From Clostridiales bacterium (GTDB lineage: Bacteria; Bacillota; Clostridia; Saccharofermentanales; Saccharofermentanaceae), in assembly GCA_017940895.1 (NCBI GenBank), contig JAGAXM010000026.1:1-39153 (forward strand): 39,153 nt of DNA, given 5' to 3'. The notes under the pieces are model-generated. The model worked only from the letters and a program-made list of their open reading frames with translations, was not told the DNA's origin and ran no database searches. Below are positions 22,228 to 31,102 of this stretch, piece after piece. The position numbers and the translations under genes were made by a program. The stretch's first letter is position 1, and each line of letters starts with the position of its first letter.

Positions 22228-23463
22228 ATGAAGAAGAATGAGATACTGCTTTATTCCAAACCTGATGCAGATGCGAGGGACACTCTTATCGAGGTCCTCG
22301 GGTATTCGTACACTCTTATTAATGTCTTTTCGTATGACGATGCGGTTCAGTTCCTGTCGAACGACTCTGATATAGAGCTGGTAATGATCGATTACCCTTC
22401 CGAGACGCCAGACGCGCAGAAACTGATAAACTTCGTTGACAAGTATAACCACTCCATCTTTAACACACCCATCCTCATACTGACTTCCCAGGAGAAGAAG
22501 TTTCAGGACTCGGAGTTTCTGGGAGGCCCCGTAGCCGACGTTATGGTAAGGCCGTTCGTCCCCGCCATCGTCAGCAACAGACTTAAGGTAATCCTAAAGC
22601 AGTTCGACTCGATGTCCTTCGACGGATTCGCGAAGATGCTTAAGGCACTCCCCTCGAACATATATCTTAAGGACAACAAAGGCCGCTATGTATTCTGTTC
22701 GCAGATATGGAACCACGTTGACACAGGCGGTGATCCGGACTGGACCATAAGAGGTAAGACGGATCTTGATATCCGCAAGGATAAGCACAACGCAGAGCTC
22801 GCGATGAAGTCGGATCAGAAGATGCTCGAGTCCGGCAAGGGTACGTCTTACATAATCAAAGAGACCGGTCCCGACGGCAAAGATCAGTATCTCCAGCTAA
22901 TCAAGGAACCTCTGTGTCACGAGGACGGTCATGTCATGGGTATCATCGCACTCATCAATGACGTTACCGAGCAGGAGACTCTCAGACAGGAACTCACCAG
23001 GATATCGATTACCGATACCCTCACCGGAGTGTATAACAGGACCAAGTTCGACAACTTCGTTATGAATGACCTTGCCGATATGAAGTTCCCCGTCACCGTC
23101 TTCTCGGCTGACTGCGACAAGCTTAAATATATAAACGATACTTTCGGCCATCTCACGGGAGATGAGTATATTAAGAAATGCTGCTATGTATTCAGAGACT
23201 GTCTTCCCGAAGGATCGCAGATATTCCGAATGGGCGGAGACGAATTCACGGCACTTGCTCCCGATATGCCCGCCTCGAAAGCATCCGAGCTGTTGCAGAT
23301 CATCGAGAGCAGACTTTCCGAGAACGAGGTCAAGGGAGTCACTCTGCGCATGTCCGTAGGCTCCTATACCATGGGCAGTGACAAGGAAGATTTCAACACC
23401 TGCATCAAGGAATCAGATGCCTCGATGTATGAAGTCAAGAAGCGCCACCACGAGAATTCTTGA
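22228..23463 (+). CDS. Diguanylate cyclase-type protein: receiver-like, PAS and GGDEF domains
   Basis: 411 residues, cytosolic. Residues 5-125 resemble a response-regulator receiver (LVMIDYPSE near Asp55, PILILTSQEK near 85), though no partner kinase is nearby. Residues 130-250 look like a PAS domain (LKALPSNIYLKDNKGRYVFCSQIW). Residues 255-411 form a GGDEF domain with RMGGDEFTAL (G336-F340), which makes cyclic-di-GMP from two GTP. The RxxD inhibitory site normally just upstream of GGDEF is replaced (PEGS), so product feedback may be absent. The gene stands alone. Confidence 0.9.
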   Translation: MKKNEILLYSKPDADARDTLIEVLGYSYTLINVFSYDDAVQFLSNDSDIELVMIDYPSETPDAQKLINFVDKYNHSIFNTPILILTSQEKKFQDSEFLGGPVADVMVRPFVPAIVSNRLKVILKQFDSMSFDGFAKMLKALPSNIYLKDNKGRYVFCSQIWNHVDTGGDPDWTIRGKTDLDIRKDKHNAELAMKSDQKMLESGKGTSYIIKETGPDGKDQYLQLIKEPLCHEDGHVMGIIALINDVTEQETLRQELTRISITDTLTGVYNRTKFDNFVMNDLADMKFPVTVFSADCDKLKYINDTFGHLTGDEYIKKCCYVFRDCLPEGSQIFRMGGDEFTALAPDMPASKASELLQIIESRLSENEVKGVTLRMSVGSYTMGSDKEDFNTCIKESDASMYEVKKRHHENS

Positions 23464-23551
23464 CACTTTCATTTCATTTTTTCAAATTAATTTGTAATAC
23501 CTCCGCAGTATTGTTAATATTGTCTATATTATCTTGGAGGTACATTGGAAA

Positions 23552-23893
23552 ATGGAGAATGAGAACATTAACAACCAGGGACCCGTTATCGATAACAATC
23601 CTTCTGCGCCTTCCGGCAATGGCAAGCTCTATGCTATCCTGAGCTACATCTGCCCCCTTTGGCTCATCGGACTTCTTGCAGAGCCCGAGAAGAACGACCC
23701 TTATGTAAAGAATCACGTTAACAACGGCATCGTTCTTTCTATCTGCGGCGTTGTATGCGGAATCATCCCCGTAATCGGATGGATCGCTTCTATCGCAGTT
23801 CTTGTATTCGCTATCATGGGTATCGTAGCAGCTGCACAGGATCAGCAGTTCACAATCCCCCTCATCGGCGACAAGTTCATCATCGTTAAGTAA
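23552..23893 (+). CDS. DUF4870-type small membrane protein
   Basis: 113 residues: a polar N-terminus of about 22 residues, then three hydrophobic helices (LYAILSYICPLWLIGLL, GIVLSICGVVCGIIPVIGWIA, AVLVFAIMGIVAAA) separated by DPYVKNHVNNGI. This layout fits the DUF4870/Tic20-like family. Function is unknown. GGAGG lies 11 bases before ATG 23552. A strong terminator follows. Confidence 0.75.
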   Translation: MENENINNQGPVIDNNPSAPSGNGKLYAILSYICPLWLIGLLAEPEKNDPYVKNHVNNGIVLSICGVVCGIIPVIGWIASIAVLVFAIMGIVAAAQDQQFTIPLIGDKFIIVK

Positions 23894-23917
23894 TTCGCCA
23901 GATAAACAGGAACTATT

Positions 23918-23943
23918 AAGCGGACAGGTTATTCTGTCCGCTT
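23918..23943 (+). terminator. Terminator after the DUF4870 gene
   Basis: A perfect 10-bp stem (AAGCGGACAG/CTGTCCGCTT) with a 6-base loop, running into TTTTT on the plus strand. Confidence 0.9.
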
Positions 23944-23961
23944 TTTGCATGCATATGATGT

Positions 23962-23967
23962 TATAAT
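23962..23967 (+). promoter_or_regulatory. Extended -10 box of the acyltransferase operon, likely leaderless
   Basis: TG at 23959-23960, one base, then TATAAT, ending 7 bases before ATG 23975. No ribosome site and no convincing -35 box are seen. Confidence 0.6.
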
Positions 23968-23974
23968 CTTCCTT

Positions 23975-25258
23975 ATGAAGATTAAGACCAAGACCTTAAG
24001 TTATGATGAAGTTTCCGCTCTCCCCCCCGCGGAACACATAAAGCCTCACAAGCCGTCAGGACTTCTTGCAGGAATTGCACGTCTGTTGCTTGCAGGCGAA
24101 CTTAAGAAGACTGATTTCTCATACGAGAAGATCGATATGGACAAGGCAGGAAACGGACCGTGGCTCGTGCTTATGAACCACTCAAGTTTTACCGATCTGT
24201 CAATCGCCTTCGAGGTACTTAAAGGTCACCCCTTCAGCATAGTCTGTACATCCGACGCTCTCGTCGGCAAGGAATGGCTGATGAGAACATTGGGATGCAT
24301 TCCCACAAGGAAGTTCGTATCCGACATGACTCTCATCGCGGATATGGATCATGCTCTTCACAAGAATAATGCAAGCGTACTTATGTACCCGGAAGCGGGT
24401 TATTCTCTTGACGGCACTACCACCAGAATCCCCAAGAGGATCGGCATACTCGTTAAGAGACTCAAGGCACCCGTGGTCATGATCACGGCTTCCGGAGCTT
24501 TTACCCGTGATCCTCTGTACAACAATCTTCAGAAAAGAAACGTAAAAGTATCGGCGACGGTGAAATGTCTTCTCAGTCAGGATGAAGTCGAGTCGATGAA
24601 GATACGTCAGATCGATGAGATCATAGAGAATGCATTTGATCTCGACTACTTTAAGTGGCAGGAAGAAAATAATGTACGCGTGACGGAAGCTTTTCGCGCG
24701 GACGGTCTTCACAGGATCCTGTACAAATGTCCCCACTGCATGACGGAGGGCAGAACCGAAGGCAAGGGTATCAAGTGGACTTGTCACGAGTGCGGCGCCG
24801 AGTACGAGATGGACGAATTGGGTAAGCTCAAGTCGACCAACAAAGAGACGAAGTTCACACACATTCCCGACTGGTTCGCCTGGGAAAGAGAACAGACGCG
24901 TCAGGAGATTATCGACGGCACTTATCTTCTTGATACAGAATGCGACATCGCGATACTTAAAGATACCAAAGCACTTTATATGGTAGGTCAGGGTAAGCTT
25001 CGCCACGACAGCAACGGCTTCGTAATCGACGGCTGCGACGGTAAGCTCCACTACGAGCAGTCTCCGTCATCAAGCTACAGCGTCAACTCCGACTACTTCT
25101 GGTATGAGATAGGCGATATAGTTTCCGTAGGAACGAACGACTGCCTGTATTTCTGCTTCCCGAAGCAGGCCAATATCGTCGCGAAGACAAGACTTGCCGC
25201 GGAAGAGATGTATATCCTGTCCAAAAAAGCAAAGAAGGAAGCTGATCAGGACACGTGA
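23975..25258 (+). CDS. PlsC-like acyltransferase with zinc ribbon
   Basis: 427 residues. The acyltransferase motifs of the PlsC family are clear: NHSSFTD (His69-x4-Asp74) and YPEAGYSLDG near residue 147. Residues near 247-275 form a zinc ribbon (CPHC ... CHEC), and the last 130 residues are beta-rich. Family members acylate lysophosphatidate or similar acceptors; the acceptor here is not known. The start is ATG 23975 rather than an upstream in-frame ATG, since the latter would precede the -10 box. It overlaps the next gene by 4 bases (GTGA). Confidence 0.85.
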   Translation: MKIKTKTLSYDEVSALPPAEHIKPHKPSGLLAGIARLLLAGELKKTDFSYEKIDMDKAGNGPWLVLMNHSSFTDLSIAFEVLKGHPFSIVCTSDALVGKEWLMRTLGCIPTRKFVSDMTLIADMDHALHKNNASVLMYPEAGYSLDGTTTRIPKRIGILVKRLKAPVVMITASGAFTRDPLYNNLQKRNVKVSATVKCLLSQDEVESMKIRQIDEIIENAFDLDYFKWQEENNVRVTEAFRADGLHRILYKCPHCMTEGRTEGKGIKWTCHECGAEYEMDELGKLKSTNKETKFTHIPDWFAWEREQTRQEIIDGTYLLDTECDIAILKDTKALYMVGQGKLRHDSNGFVIDGCDGKLHYEQSPSSSYSVNSDYFWYEIGDIVSVGTNDCLYFCFPKQANIVAKTRLAAEEMYILSKKAKKEADQDT

Positions 25259-27855
25259 GTATCATTTCCGTTCTTTACTGTCTTCTGATAAGACCTCTCG
25301 AGCTCATTTACGAGTTCATCTTCTCGGTAAGCTACAAGCTGACCGGAAGTCCCGTGCTGTCAATAGTCTTCTTGAGCATTACCGTCGGTCTGCTCTGTCT
25401 TCCCTTGTACACAAGAGCAGATGCTCTGCAGGCTGAGTCCAACGAAGTCGAGAACAAGCTTAAGGCATGGAAAACAAAGATCAAGAAATCATTCAAGGGT
25501 GACGAGCAGGTAATGATGCTCCAGGCATATTACCGGGAGAATCATTATCATCCGCTCATGATGCTTCGATCCTCTATTTCCCTTCTTCTGCAGATTCCCT
25601 TCTTCATCGCGGCATACAGAATGCTCTCTTCTTCCGTCGCACTCGCCGGCACATCATTCGGTCCCATCAGCGATCTCGGAGCGCCGGACGGGCTTATCAG
25701 GATCGGATCGTTCGCGATCAACCTGCTGCCTGTATTAATGACTGCGATCAACATCTTATCGGGAACGATCTACACCAGAGGCATGGGAATAAAACCCAAG
25801 CTTCAGCTGTATATCACCGCACTTGTATTCCTTGTCCTCCTGTATGGATCACCTTCGGGACTTGTACTGTATTGGACGTTGAACAACGTCTTCTCGCTTC
25901 TTAAAAATGTCGTTATGAAGCTCTTCCCTGCACACAGTACTCATTCTGAAAAACCTATCAAAAAAGACAGGAATGACACTATTACATTCTGTTTGTATTC
26001 TTTTGTTCTCAGTACACTTATCGGACTGTTGATCCCTTCGGATATTCTTTCCCGATCTGCCCCCGATTTTATGACTAACTACCGTGCGATCAACGTTCCA
26101 CATTACATATGGATCGCTTTCTTTATAAGTCTCGGGTTCTTTATGGTATGGGGAGGCATTTACTTCTATGTCATGAAAAACAGGAAGATCATTACGGGCA
26201 TAATGATCTGCTTAACTGCATTTGCCCTTCTTGATTACTTCGCATTCTTCAGGAACAACGGAGACCTTAACAGATATTTCCATATTAATACTTATTTTAA
26301 TGATTCATTCTCTGACATGATATTTAATCTGTTAATCCTTGCACTTACCGCAACTCTGTTAGTAATAATTCTCAAGAATAAACCTAATATTTACAAGTAT
26401 CTTGTAATTCCGGCAATCGTTGCCATCACCGCAGTCTCGGCAGTTAACATCAAGAAGATCTACGAGATCAACTCGGCATATTCATTCATAAACAATCAAC
26501 GTGAATATCCGGAGATTACGCTGTCCGCAGACAAACCCAATGTCATAATTATAATGCTTGACCGTGCCATCGGACGTATAACACCTTATATCATGAACGA
26601 GCTTCCGGAACTCGAGGAACAGTTCGACGGTTTTACTTACTATAACAATTCACTGTCATTCGGTCAGCACACCAATATGGCAATGTCTGCTGTCTACGGA
26701 GGCTATGAATACACACCCGAGCAACTCAACAATCGTCCCGATGTATCATTAATGAACAAACACAACGAAGCTTTACTGATGCTTCCGGTATTATTCGGAG
26801 AGAACGATTACAATGTAACCGTACTTAATCCTCCGTTGGCAAATTACAGAGAAGTACCCGACCTGTCAATCTTTGATGACTATCCTTATATAGACGCATA
26901 TATCTCTGACGAGATACTTAATCCGTTGTTTGATGATATGATCGATGACTGGTCAGATGTATTTGAACGAACCCTATTTGCATACAGTTTCAGATATGCA
27001 AGTCCGATATGCATAAGAGAACTTCTTTACGATGACGGCTATTATAATGACCTGAATCTGCGGTTATCAAACACATCATATTTTCAGCATGCTTCCGATA
27101 ATTCTCACGCTGTAGGAACTAATTATGAATTCCTTAACTCATACTATTCCCTTCTTAACCTTCCTGCTATAACTGATATAACGTCTGATGGTAATGAAGG
27201 TTCATTAGTTGTTATCAACAATGAAATCACGCATGATCCTACAATTCTCGAAGAACCTTCATACACCGTATCACGGGATATCGACAATTCTGATTATGAT
27301 AATAATCATTCGGACAGGTTCTTTCTTAACGGAAGAACTTTGGAATTATACTGTCCGGAAGAAATGGGACAATATCAGATACAGGCTGCAGCATTCAGAT
27401 TACTCGGAAACTGGTTTGATTACTTAAGAGCACAGGGAGTCTATGATAATACCAGAATAATAATCGTTTCCGATCACGGTGCGCAGTACTATCTGTTTGG
27501 AAACACTTATGACAGAGACGGCAACAACCTCGGAATCCTTAATTTCAACTGTTTGGTTATGGTTAAGGATTTCGGTCAGACCGGGTTCACCTTCTCGAAC
27601 GACTTTATTACAAATGCGGAAATTCCTGTCTTATCATGCAACGGACTCATAGACAATCCTACAAATCCTTTTACGGGCAATCCCATCGTATCTCAGTTAA
27701 ACGACAGCATTAATTTCCGGTACTTTGCATCAAGTGCACATAACGTAAGCGATAACAACGGCAACACATTCCTGCCCGGTCAATGGTTCACTTACGATCC
27801 GTCGAGCGGCGACATCTACGACCAATCCGCATGGGGATATTACGGAGAAGGATGA
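25255..27855 (+). CDS. YidC/Oxa1-like membrane domain fused to a sulfatase-type domain
   Basis: 866 residues. Residues 1-225 look like a YidC/Oxa1 fold (LELIYEFIFSVSYKLTG, LPLYTRADALQ, LYGSPSGLVLYWTLNNVFSLLKN). More membrane helices lie at about 245-410, then an outer alkaline-phosphatase/sulfatase-type domain: VIIIMLDRA (Asp436), SFGQHTNMAMSA (Thr473 as likely nucleophile) and IIIVSDHG (Asp740-His741 metal ligands). LtaS and similar phosphoglycerol or phosphoethanolamine transferases share this fold. The Arg normally five residues before the conserved Pro of the first YidC helix is Gly here, so insertase action is doubtful. GTG start, coupled to plsC-like. Confidence 0.85.
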   Translation: MSIISVLYCLLIRPLELIYEFIFSVSYKLTGSPVLSIVFLSITVGLLCLPLYTRADALQAESNEVENKLKAWKTKIKKSFKGDEQVMMLQAYYRENHYHPLMMLRSSISLLLQIPFFIAAYRMLSSSVALAGTSFGPISDLGAPDGLIRIGSFAINLLPVLMTAINILSGTIYTRGMGIKPKLQLYITALVFLVLLYGSPSGLVLYWTLNNVFSLLKNVVMKLFPAHSTHSEKPIKKDRNDTITFCLYSFVLSTLIGLLIPSDILSRSAPDFMTNYRAINVPHYIWIAFFISLGFFMVWGGIYFYVMKNRKIITGIMICLTAFALLDYFAFFRNNGDLNRYFHINTYFNDSFSDMIFNLLILALTATLLVIILKNKPNIYKYLVIPAIVAITAVSAVNIKKIYEINSAYSFINNQREYPEITLSADKPNVIIIMLDRAIGRITPYIMNELPELEEQFDGFTYYNNSLSFGQHTNMAMSAVYGGYEYTPEQLNNRPDVSLMNKHNEALLMLPVLFGENDYNVTVLNPPLANYREVPDLSIFDDYPYIDAYISDEILNPLFDDMIDDWSDVFERTLFAYSFRYASPICIRELLYDDGYYNDLNLRLSNTSYFQHASDNSHAVGTNYEFLNSYYSLLNLPAITDITSDGNEGSLVVINNEITHDPTILEEPSYTVSRDIDNSDYDNNHSDRFFLNGRTLELYCPEEMGQYQIQAAAFRLLGNWFDYLRAQGVYDNTRIIIVSDHGAQYYLFGNTYDRDGNNLGILNFNCLVMVKDFGQTGFTFSNDFITNAEIPVLSCNGLIDNPTNPFTGNPIVSQLNDSINFRYFASSAHNVSDNNGNTFLPGQWFTYDPSSGDIYDQSAWGYYGEG

Positions 27856-28793
27856 GAAAGACTACACCCAAGGGAATAATACTGCTTCTTCTGACGGCAC
27901 TGATATGGGGCTCGTCTTTTGTCGCGCAGAGCGTCGGCATCAAGTCTGTCGATGCCTTCACATTCATGGCGGTAAGAACAACTCTGGGCACGCTCGTGCT
28001 GCTTCCCGTAGTAATGATCTTCGGCGGCGGCATCCGCTCCCTGTTCGAAAAGAAGACGGTCAAAGCCGGCGTAACCTTAGGAATCGTTTTCGCCGTCGCG
28101 CAGAACTTGCAGCAGTTTGCTTTCTACTACTCTACCTCGGGTAAGATCGCGTTCCTGACGGCGTTCTATATGTTTTTCGTGCCGCTTTTAGGTCTCATCC
28201 TCGGCAAAAAGATATCCTTTGTAACATGGATCGCGATCTTCATGGCACTGATCGGAATGTTCCTGCTGTGCGTCGATCCGACCGACTTCTCCTCGATCAA
28301 CCGCGGAGATATACTCGCAGTCTCATGCGGTGCCGTATACGCCGTGCAGATCATGCTTATAGATAAGTTCACGGGAGAGAATATCAACGGCATCAAGCTG
28401 TCGTTCCTCGAGTTCTTCACCGCAGCCGTGCTTACCGCGGTAATGATGTTCATATTTGAGCACCCGACGATAGAAGGGATCAAAGCAGCAGCTCCCGCGC
28501 TTTTGTATTCGGGCGTCATGAGCTGCGGCATCGCCTATACCCTGCAGATCATAGGCCAGAAATACGCGAGCCCCGTAGTTGCTTCCCTGCTTATGTGTCT
28601 CGAGTCAGTATTTGCCGCGATCGCAGGCTGGATACTTCTGCACGAGACGCTGTCCGGACGTGAGATCGCAGGCTGCGCCGTTATGTTCCTGGCGATAGTC
28701 GTATCACAGGTATTCGAGAGTCTGTCTATGCAGAAAAAGAGTTTTGCATTAGAATCAGAGCATAAGGTTTTGGAAAAGGAGATAGAAAAATGA
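27852..28793 (+). CDS. EamA/DMT-family transporter
   Basis: 313 residues with ten predicted membrane helices in two EamA halves (LLLTALIWGSSFVAQSVGI at the start; YSGVMSCGIAYTLQIIGQKYASPV and GWILLHETLSGREIAGC in the second half). Family members export amino acids, metabolites or lipid precursors; the substrate is unknown. ATG 27852 overlaps the TGA of the sulfatase fusion and has GGAGAAGG just before it. A longer frame to 27783 would lie inside the previous gene. Confidence 0.88.
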   Translation: MRKTTPKGIILLLLTALIWGSSFVAQSVGIKSVDAFTFMAVRTTLGTLVLLPVVMIFGGGIRSLFEKKTVKAGVTLGIVFAVAQNLQQFAFYYSTSGKIAFLTAFYMFFVPLLGLILGKKISFVTWIAIFMALIGMFLLCVDPTDFSSINRGDILAVSCGAVYAVQIMLIDKFTGENINGIKLSFLEFFTAAVLTAVMMFIFEHPTIEGIKAAAPALLYSGVMSCGIAYTLQIIGQKYASPVVASLLMCLESVFAAIAGWILLHETLSGREIAGCAVMFLAIVVSQVFESLSMQKKSFALESEHKVLEKEIEK

Positions 28794-29317
28794 TCAAATG
28801 TAACTGTTGCGGACGCGAAAATTCGAACTACGCCATCTACTGTGAAGGATGCGGTTCCGTTCTGTCGACAGTATCCGATTCGACTGATGTTAAGACTGAT
28901 GCAGCCGACGGCTTCTCAAGCGAACCCGCACCGGAGCCCGTTACAAGTACTTCGGATTATTCGTCATCACAGGGTTCTTATCAGTCCGAACCCGTTCAGT
29001 CAGGAGAGTACATTCCTCCCGAGTACACCTATAATCCAAATCCTGCGACAACTTCAGGAATGGAATTCGACAGCATGTGTATCGCGGGATTCATCTGTTC
29101 TGTGACCGGATTATTCTGCTGCGGTATCCCCGCTGTAGTAGGTCTTATACTCTGCATCGTCGGTCTTGTCAGAACAAAGACCAACGGCAAGAAGGGCTCG
29201 GGACTTGCGGTCGCAGGCATAATCATATCTGCGATTGCCATCATACTCACGATCATTATTCTGATCGCAGGCAACGTCAATTCCTATTATTACTCTTCAT
29301 CAGGACACCGCCGTTAA
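28790..29317 (+). CDS. Zinc-ribbon protein with DUF4190-like membrane domain
   Basis: 175 residues. The N-terminus has a zinc ribbon (IKCNCCGRENSNYAIYCEGCG), then about 60 low-complexity Ser/Pro/Glu residues. A DUF4190-type pair of helices follows (CIAGFICSVTGLFCCGIPAVVG, KGSGLAVAGIIISAIAIILTIII). Function unknown. It overlaps the transporter gene by 4 bases and is the last gene of the operon. It converges on the DUF4214 gene with a 6-base gap. Confidence 0.8.
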   Translation: MIKCNCCGRENSNYAIYCEGCGSVLSTVSDSTDVKTDAADGFSSEPAPEPVTSTSDYSSSQGSYQSEPVQSGEYIPPEYTYNPNPATTSGMEFDSMCIAGFICSVTGLFCCGIPAVVGLILCIVGLVRTKTNGKKGSGLAVAGIIISAIAIILTIIILIAGNVNSYYYSSSGHRR

Positions 29318-29323
29318 GGAACG

Positions 29324-30397
29324 TCATCCTCTTACGATACCGTATTCAGAACAGATACGCGTAAATTCAGCCGAATGAGCAAAACCGTAGAAGACGTCCT
29401 GTCTTGAGACGCCGCGGTTTAATGCGTCCACCCAGTTGGCAAGACCCTGTGCATCGGGGTCTCTTCCGAGGAGGACCTTATAAAGTCTTGTTACGTATTC
29501 GGTATTGGAATAATGTACATTGAGGAATTCTGAGCTGAAGAAGAATCCGTAAGCGCAGTTCGTGCCTGAGATAGCGTGATTCTGAAGCTGGCTTGACCAG
29601 TAGTTCTGACCGGAGTAATCGGGAGTTCTTCCAAGACAGAGTCTGTACAGTCTTCCTACGAATGATCTTACCTTGGATGCGGAATCGACAGTGACATTAG
29701 GCTGATCGTTGCCTCCTCTTGAAAGACCGTAAAGAAGGCATGTATCAGCGAACTCATAGGAATTGATGAACTCTTCTACCATGCTCATACGGGAAGTGCC
29801 GTTGGCAAGAGCCGTGAGCCATGTGTTTCTGCCGGCAGAATCGGCAGTTCTTCTGCCGAGTGTAGCATAAACAAGATCAACGAAAGCTTCGTTACTTAAA
29901 CCTCGGTTCTGGAATTCGCCGCTTGCGAAAACAGTTCTTACGAAGTCAGCCGGATTGCCGCCTGCATTAAGGGAAGCATTGAAATCCGTCTTCACCGCAT
30001 CGTCTGCGTGTCTTCCGAGTGCATTCCAATAGATCCACTCTGCGAAAGCTGCGCCGTCGGGACGGTTGACTCTTGCCGTTACCGTGCCTACCTCGGAAAT
30101 GCTGTGGTTGGCATCTCCTGCCGCTCTGTAATAGACCGTATAAACGCCGACGGTATTCGCGCCGGGCAATGTGGCAAACCATGTAACGCCGTCAAGGGAG
30201 TACTGCATGAATCCACCCTCGGCCGTGCCGGGATGAACAAGATCATGATAAGAGCCGTCGTCTGTAATACCTTCGATCGGCACCGGGGGTGTTACAACGC
30301 GTGCGGGAGGATTATCCGCCAGAACAGTCGGTGTCATAGCAACAAATGTCAGAACACCCGTAACAGCAGCCAATATCTTCTTCGTAAAATCTCTCAT
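29324..30397 (-). CDS. Secreted DUF4214 protein with an N-terminal Ig-like unit
   Basis: 357 residues. A signal peptide (ILAAVTGVLTFVAMTPTVLA) is followed by a beta unit (IEGITDDGSYHDLVHPG, GVYTVYYRAAGDANHS) of the sort found in bacterial surface proteins. Three to four DUF4214 units come next (ALGRHADDAVKTDF, TLGRRTADSAGRNTW, CLGRTPDYSGQNYW, LLGRDPDAQGLANW). Unlike the island's DUF4214 proteins it has no CAP domain and no ECF-type promoter. A TATAAT lies near 30423-30428 on the minus strand, with GGGAG before the ATG. Confidence 0.85.
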   Translation of the reverse strand: MRDFTKKILAAVTGVLTFVAMTPTVLADNPPARVVTPPVPIEGITDDGSYHDLVHPGTAEGGFMQYSLDGVTWFATLPGANTVGVYTVYYRAAGDANHSISEVGTVTARVNRPDGAAFAEWIYWNALGRHADDAVKTDFNASLNAGGNPADFVRTVFASGEFQNRGLSNEAFVDLVYATLGRRTADSAGRNTWLTALANGTSRMSMVEEFINSYEFADTCLLYGLSRGGNDQPNVTVDSASKVRSFVGRLYRLCLGRTPDYSGQNYWSSQLQNHAISGTNCAYGFFFSSEFLNVHYSNTEYVTRLYKVLLGRDPDAQGLANWVDALNRGVSRQDVFYGFAHSAEFTRICSEYGIVRG

Positions 30398-30436
30398 GTC
30401 TTAAACTCCCTTCATATCTTATTAATTATACCGCAT

Positions 30437-30444
30437 GTTATAAT
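30437..30444 (+). promoter_or_regulatory. Extended -10 box of the 30451 gene, likely leaderless
   Basis: TG, one base, TATAAT, ending 6 bases before the ATG, with no ribosome site. It shares a 53-base gap with the divergent DUF4214 gene. Confidence 0.6.
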
Positions 30445-30450
30445 TAATTT

Positions 30451-31098
30451 ATGAACAGCGCTGAAAACAAATCCTACGCACAGATAATCCTTAATGCCGT
30501 TCTGGTCATTCTGACCGTTATCGGAATTATTCTTATGTTTACGAGATCTCCCGAAGACGGAGCCTTACAGGCTTCCGGGATCGGCAACTTCAAGTTCTAT
30601 ACCGTATTATCGAATGTATTCTGCGGAATTGTTGCCCTTATTCAGCTCATCTTAACCGCTCTTAAGAAGGATACGGTTAAGCTTACGCCTCTTAAGCTCG
30701 GTGCTGTCTGCGCGACCACCATCACATTCTCAATAGTCGCATTCTTTTTCGGCCCGCTCTACGGCTGGATTCAGTTCTATCAGGGCGGCAACCTGTACTT
30801 CCATCTGATAGAACCCGTAGTCGCAGTCATCGAATTCCTTGTTATAAGAAAGAACTTTATCCCGTTCAGATATGCTGTATATGCGGCGGTACCTACACTC
30901 ATCTACGGTATCGGCTATGCACTTAATATCCTTATCAACGGCATCGGCGGACCCTGGCCCGACACCAATGATTTCTACGCATTCTTAAGCTGGGGCTGGA
31001 CCGTGGGCATTATCATCCTCATCTGCATCACACTGATCGCATTCGGATTTGCCTGCCTGTTCCGTAAATTAAGCAATATCCGCAGCATCAAAGCCTGA
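30451..31098 (+). CDS. Six-helix membrane protein, Pr6Pr/FAR-17a-like
   Basis: 215 residues with about six helices: ILNAVLVILTVIGIILMFT, FYTVLSNVFCGIVALIQLIL, TITFSIVAFFFGPLYGW, LYFHLIEPVVAVIEFLVI, YAAVPTLIYGIGYALNIL and WTVGIIILICITLIAFGFACL. The HLIEPVVAVIEFL motif and pattern suggest the Pr6Pr-type family related to FAR-17a/AIG1. Function unknown. It is followed after 4 bases by the YwaF-like gene. Confidence 0.7.
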   Translation: MNSAENKSYAQIILNAVLVILTVIGIILMFTRSPEDGALQASGIGNFKFYTVLSNVFCGIVALIQLILTALKKDTVKLTPLKLGAVCATTITFSIVAFFFGPLYGWIQFYQGGNLYFHLIEPVVAVIEFLVIRKNFIPFRYAVYAAVPTLIYGIGYALNILINGIGGPWPDTNDFYAFLSWGWTVGIIILICITLIAFGFACLFRKLSNIRSIKA

Positions 31099-31102
31099 TA
31101 TC

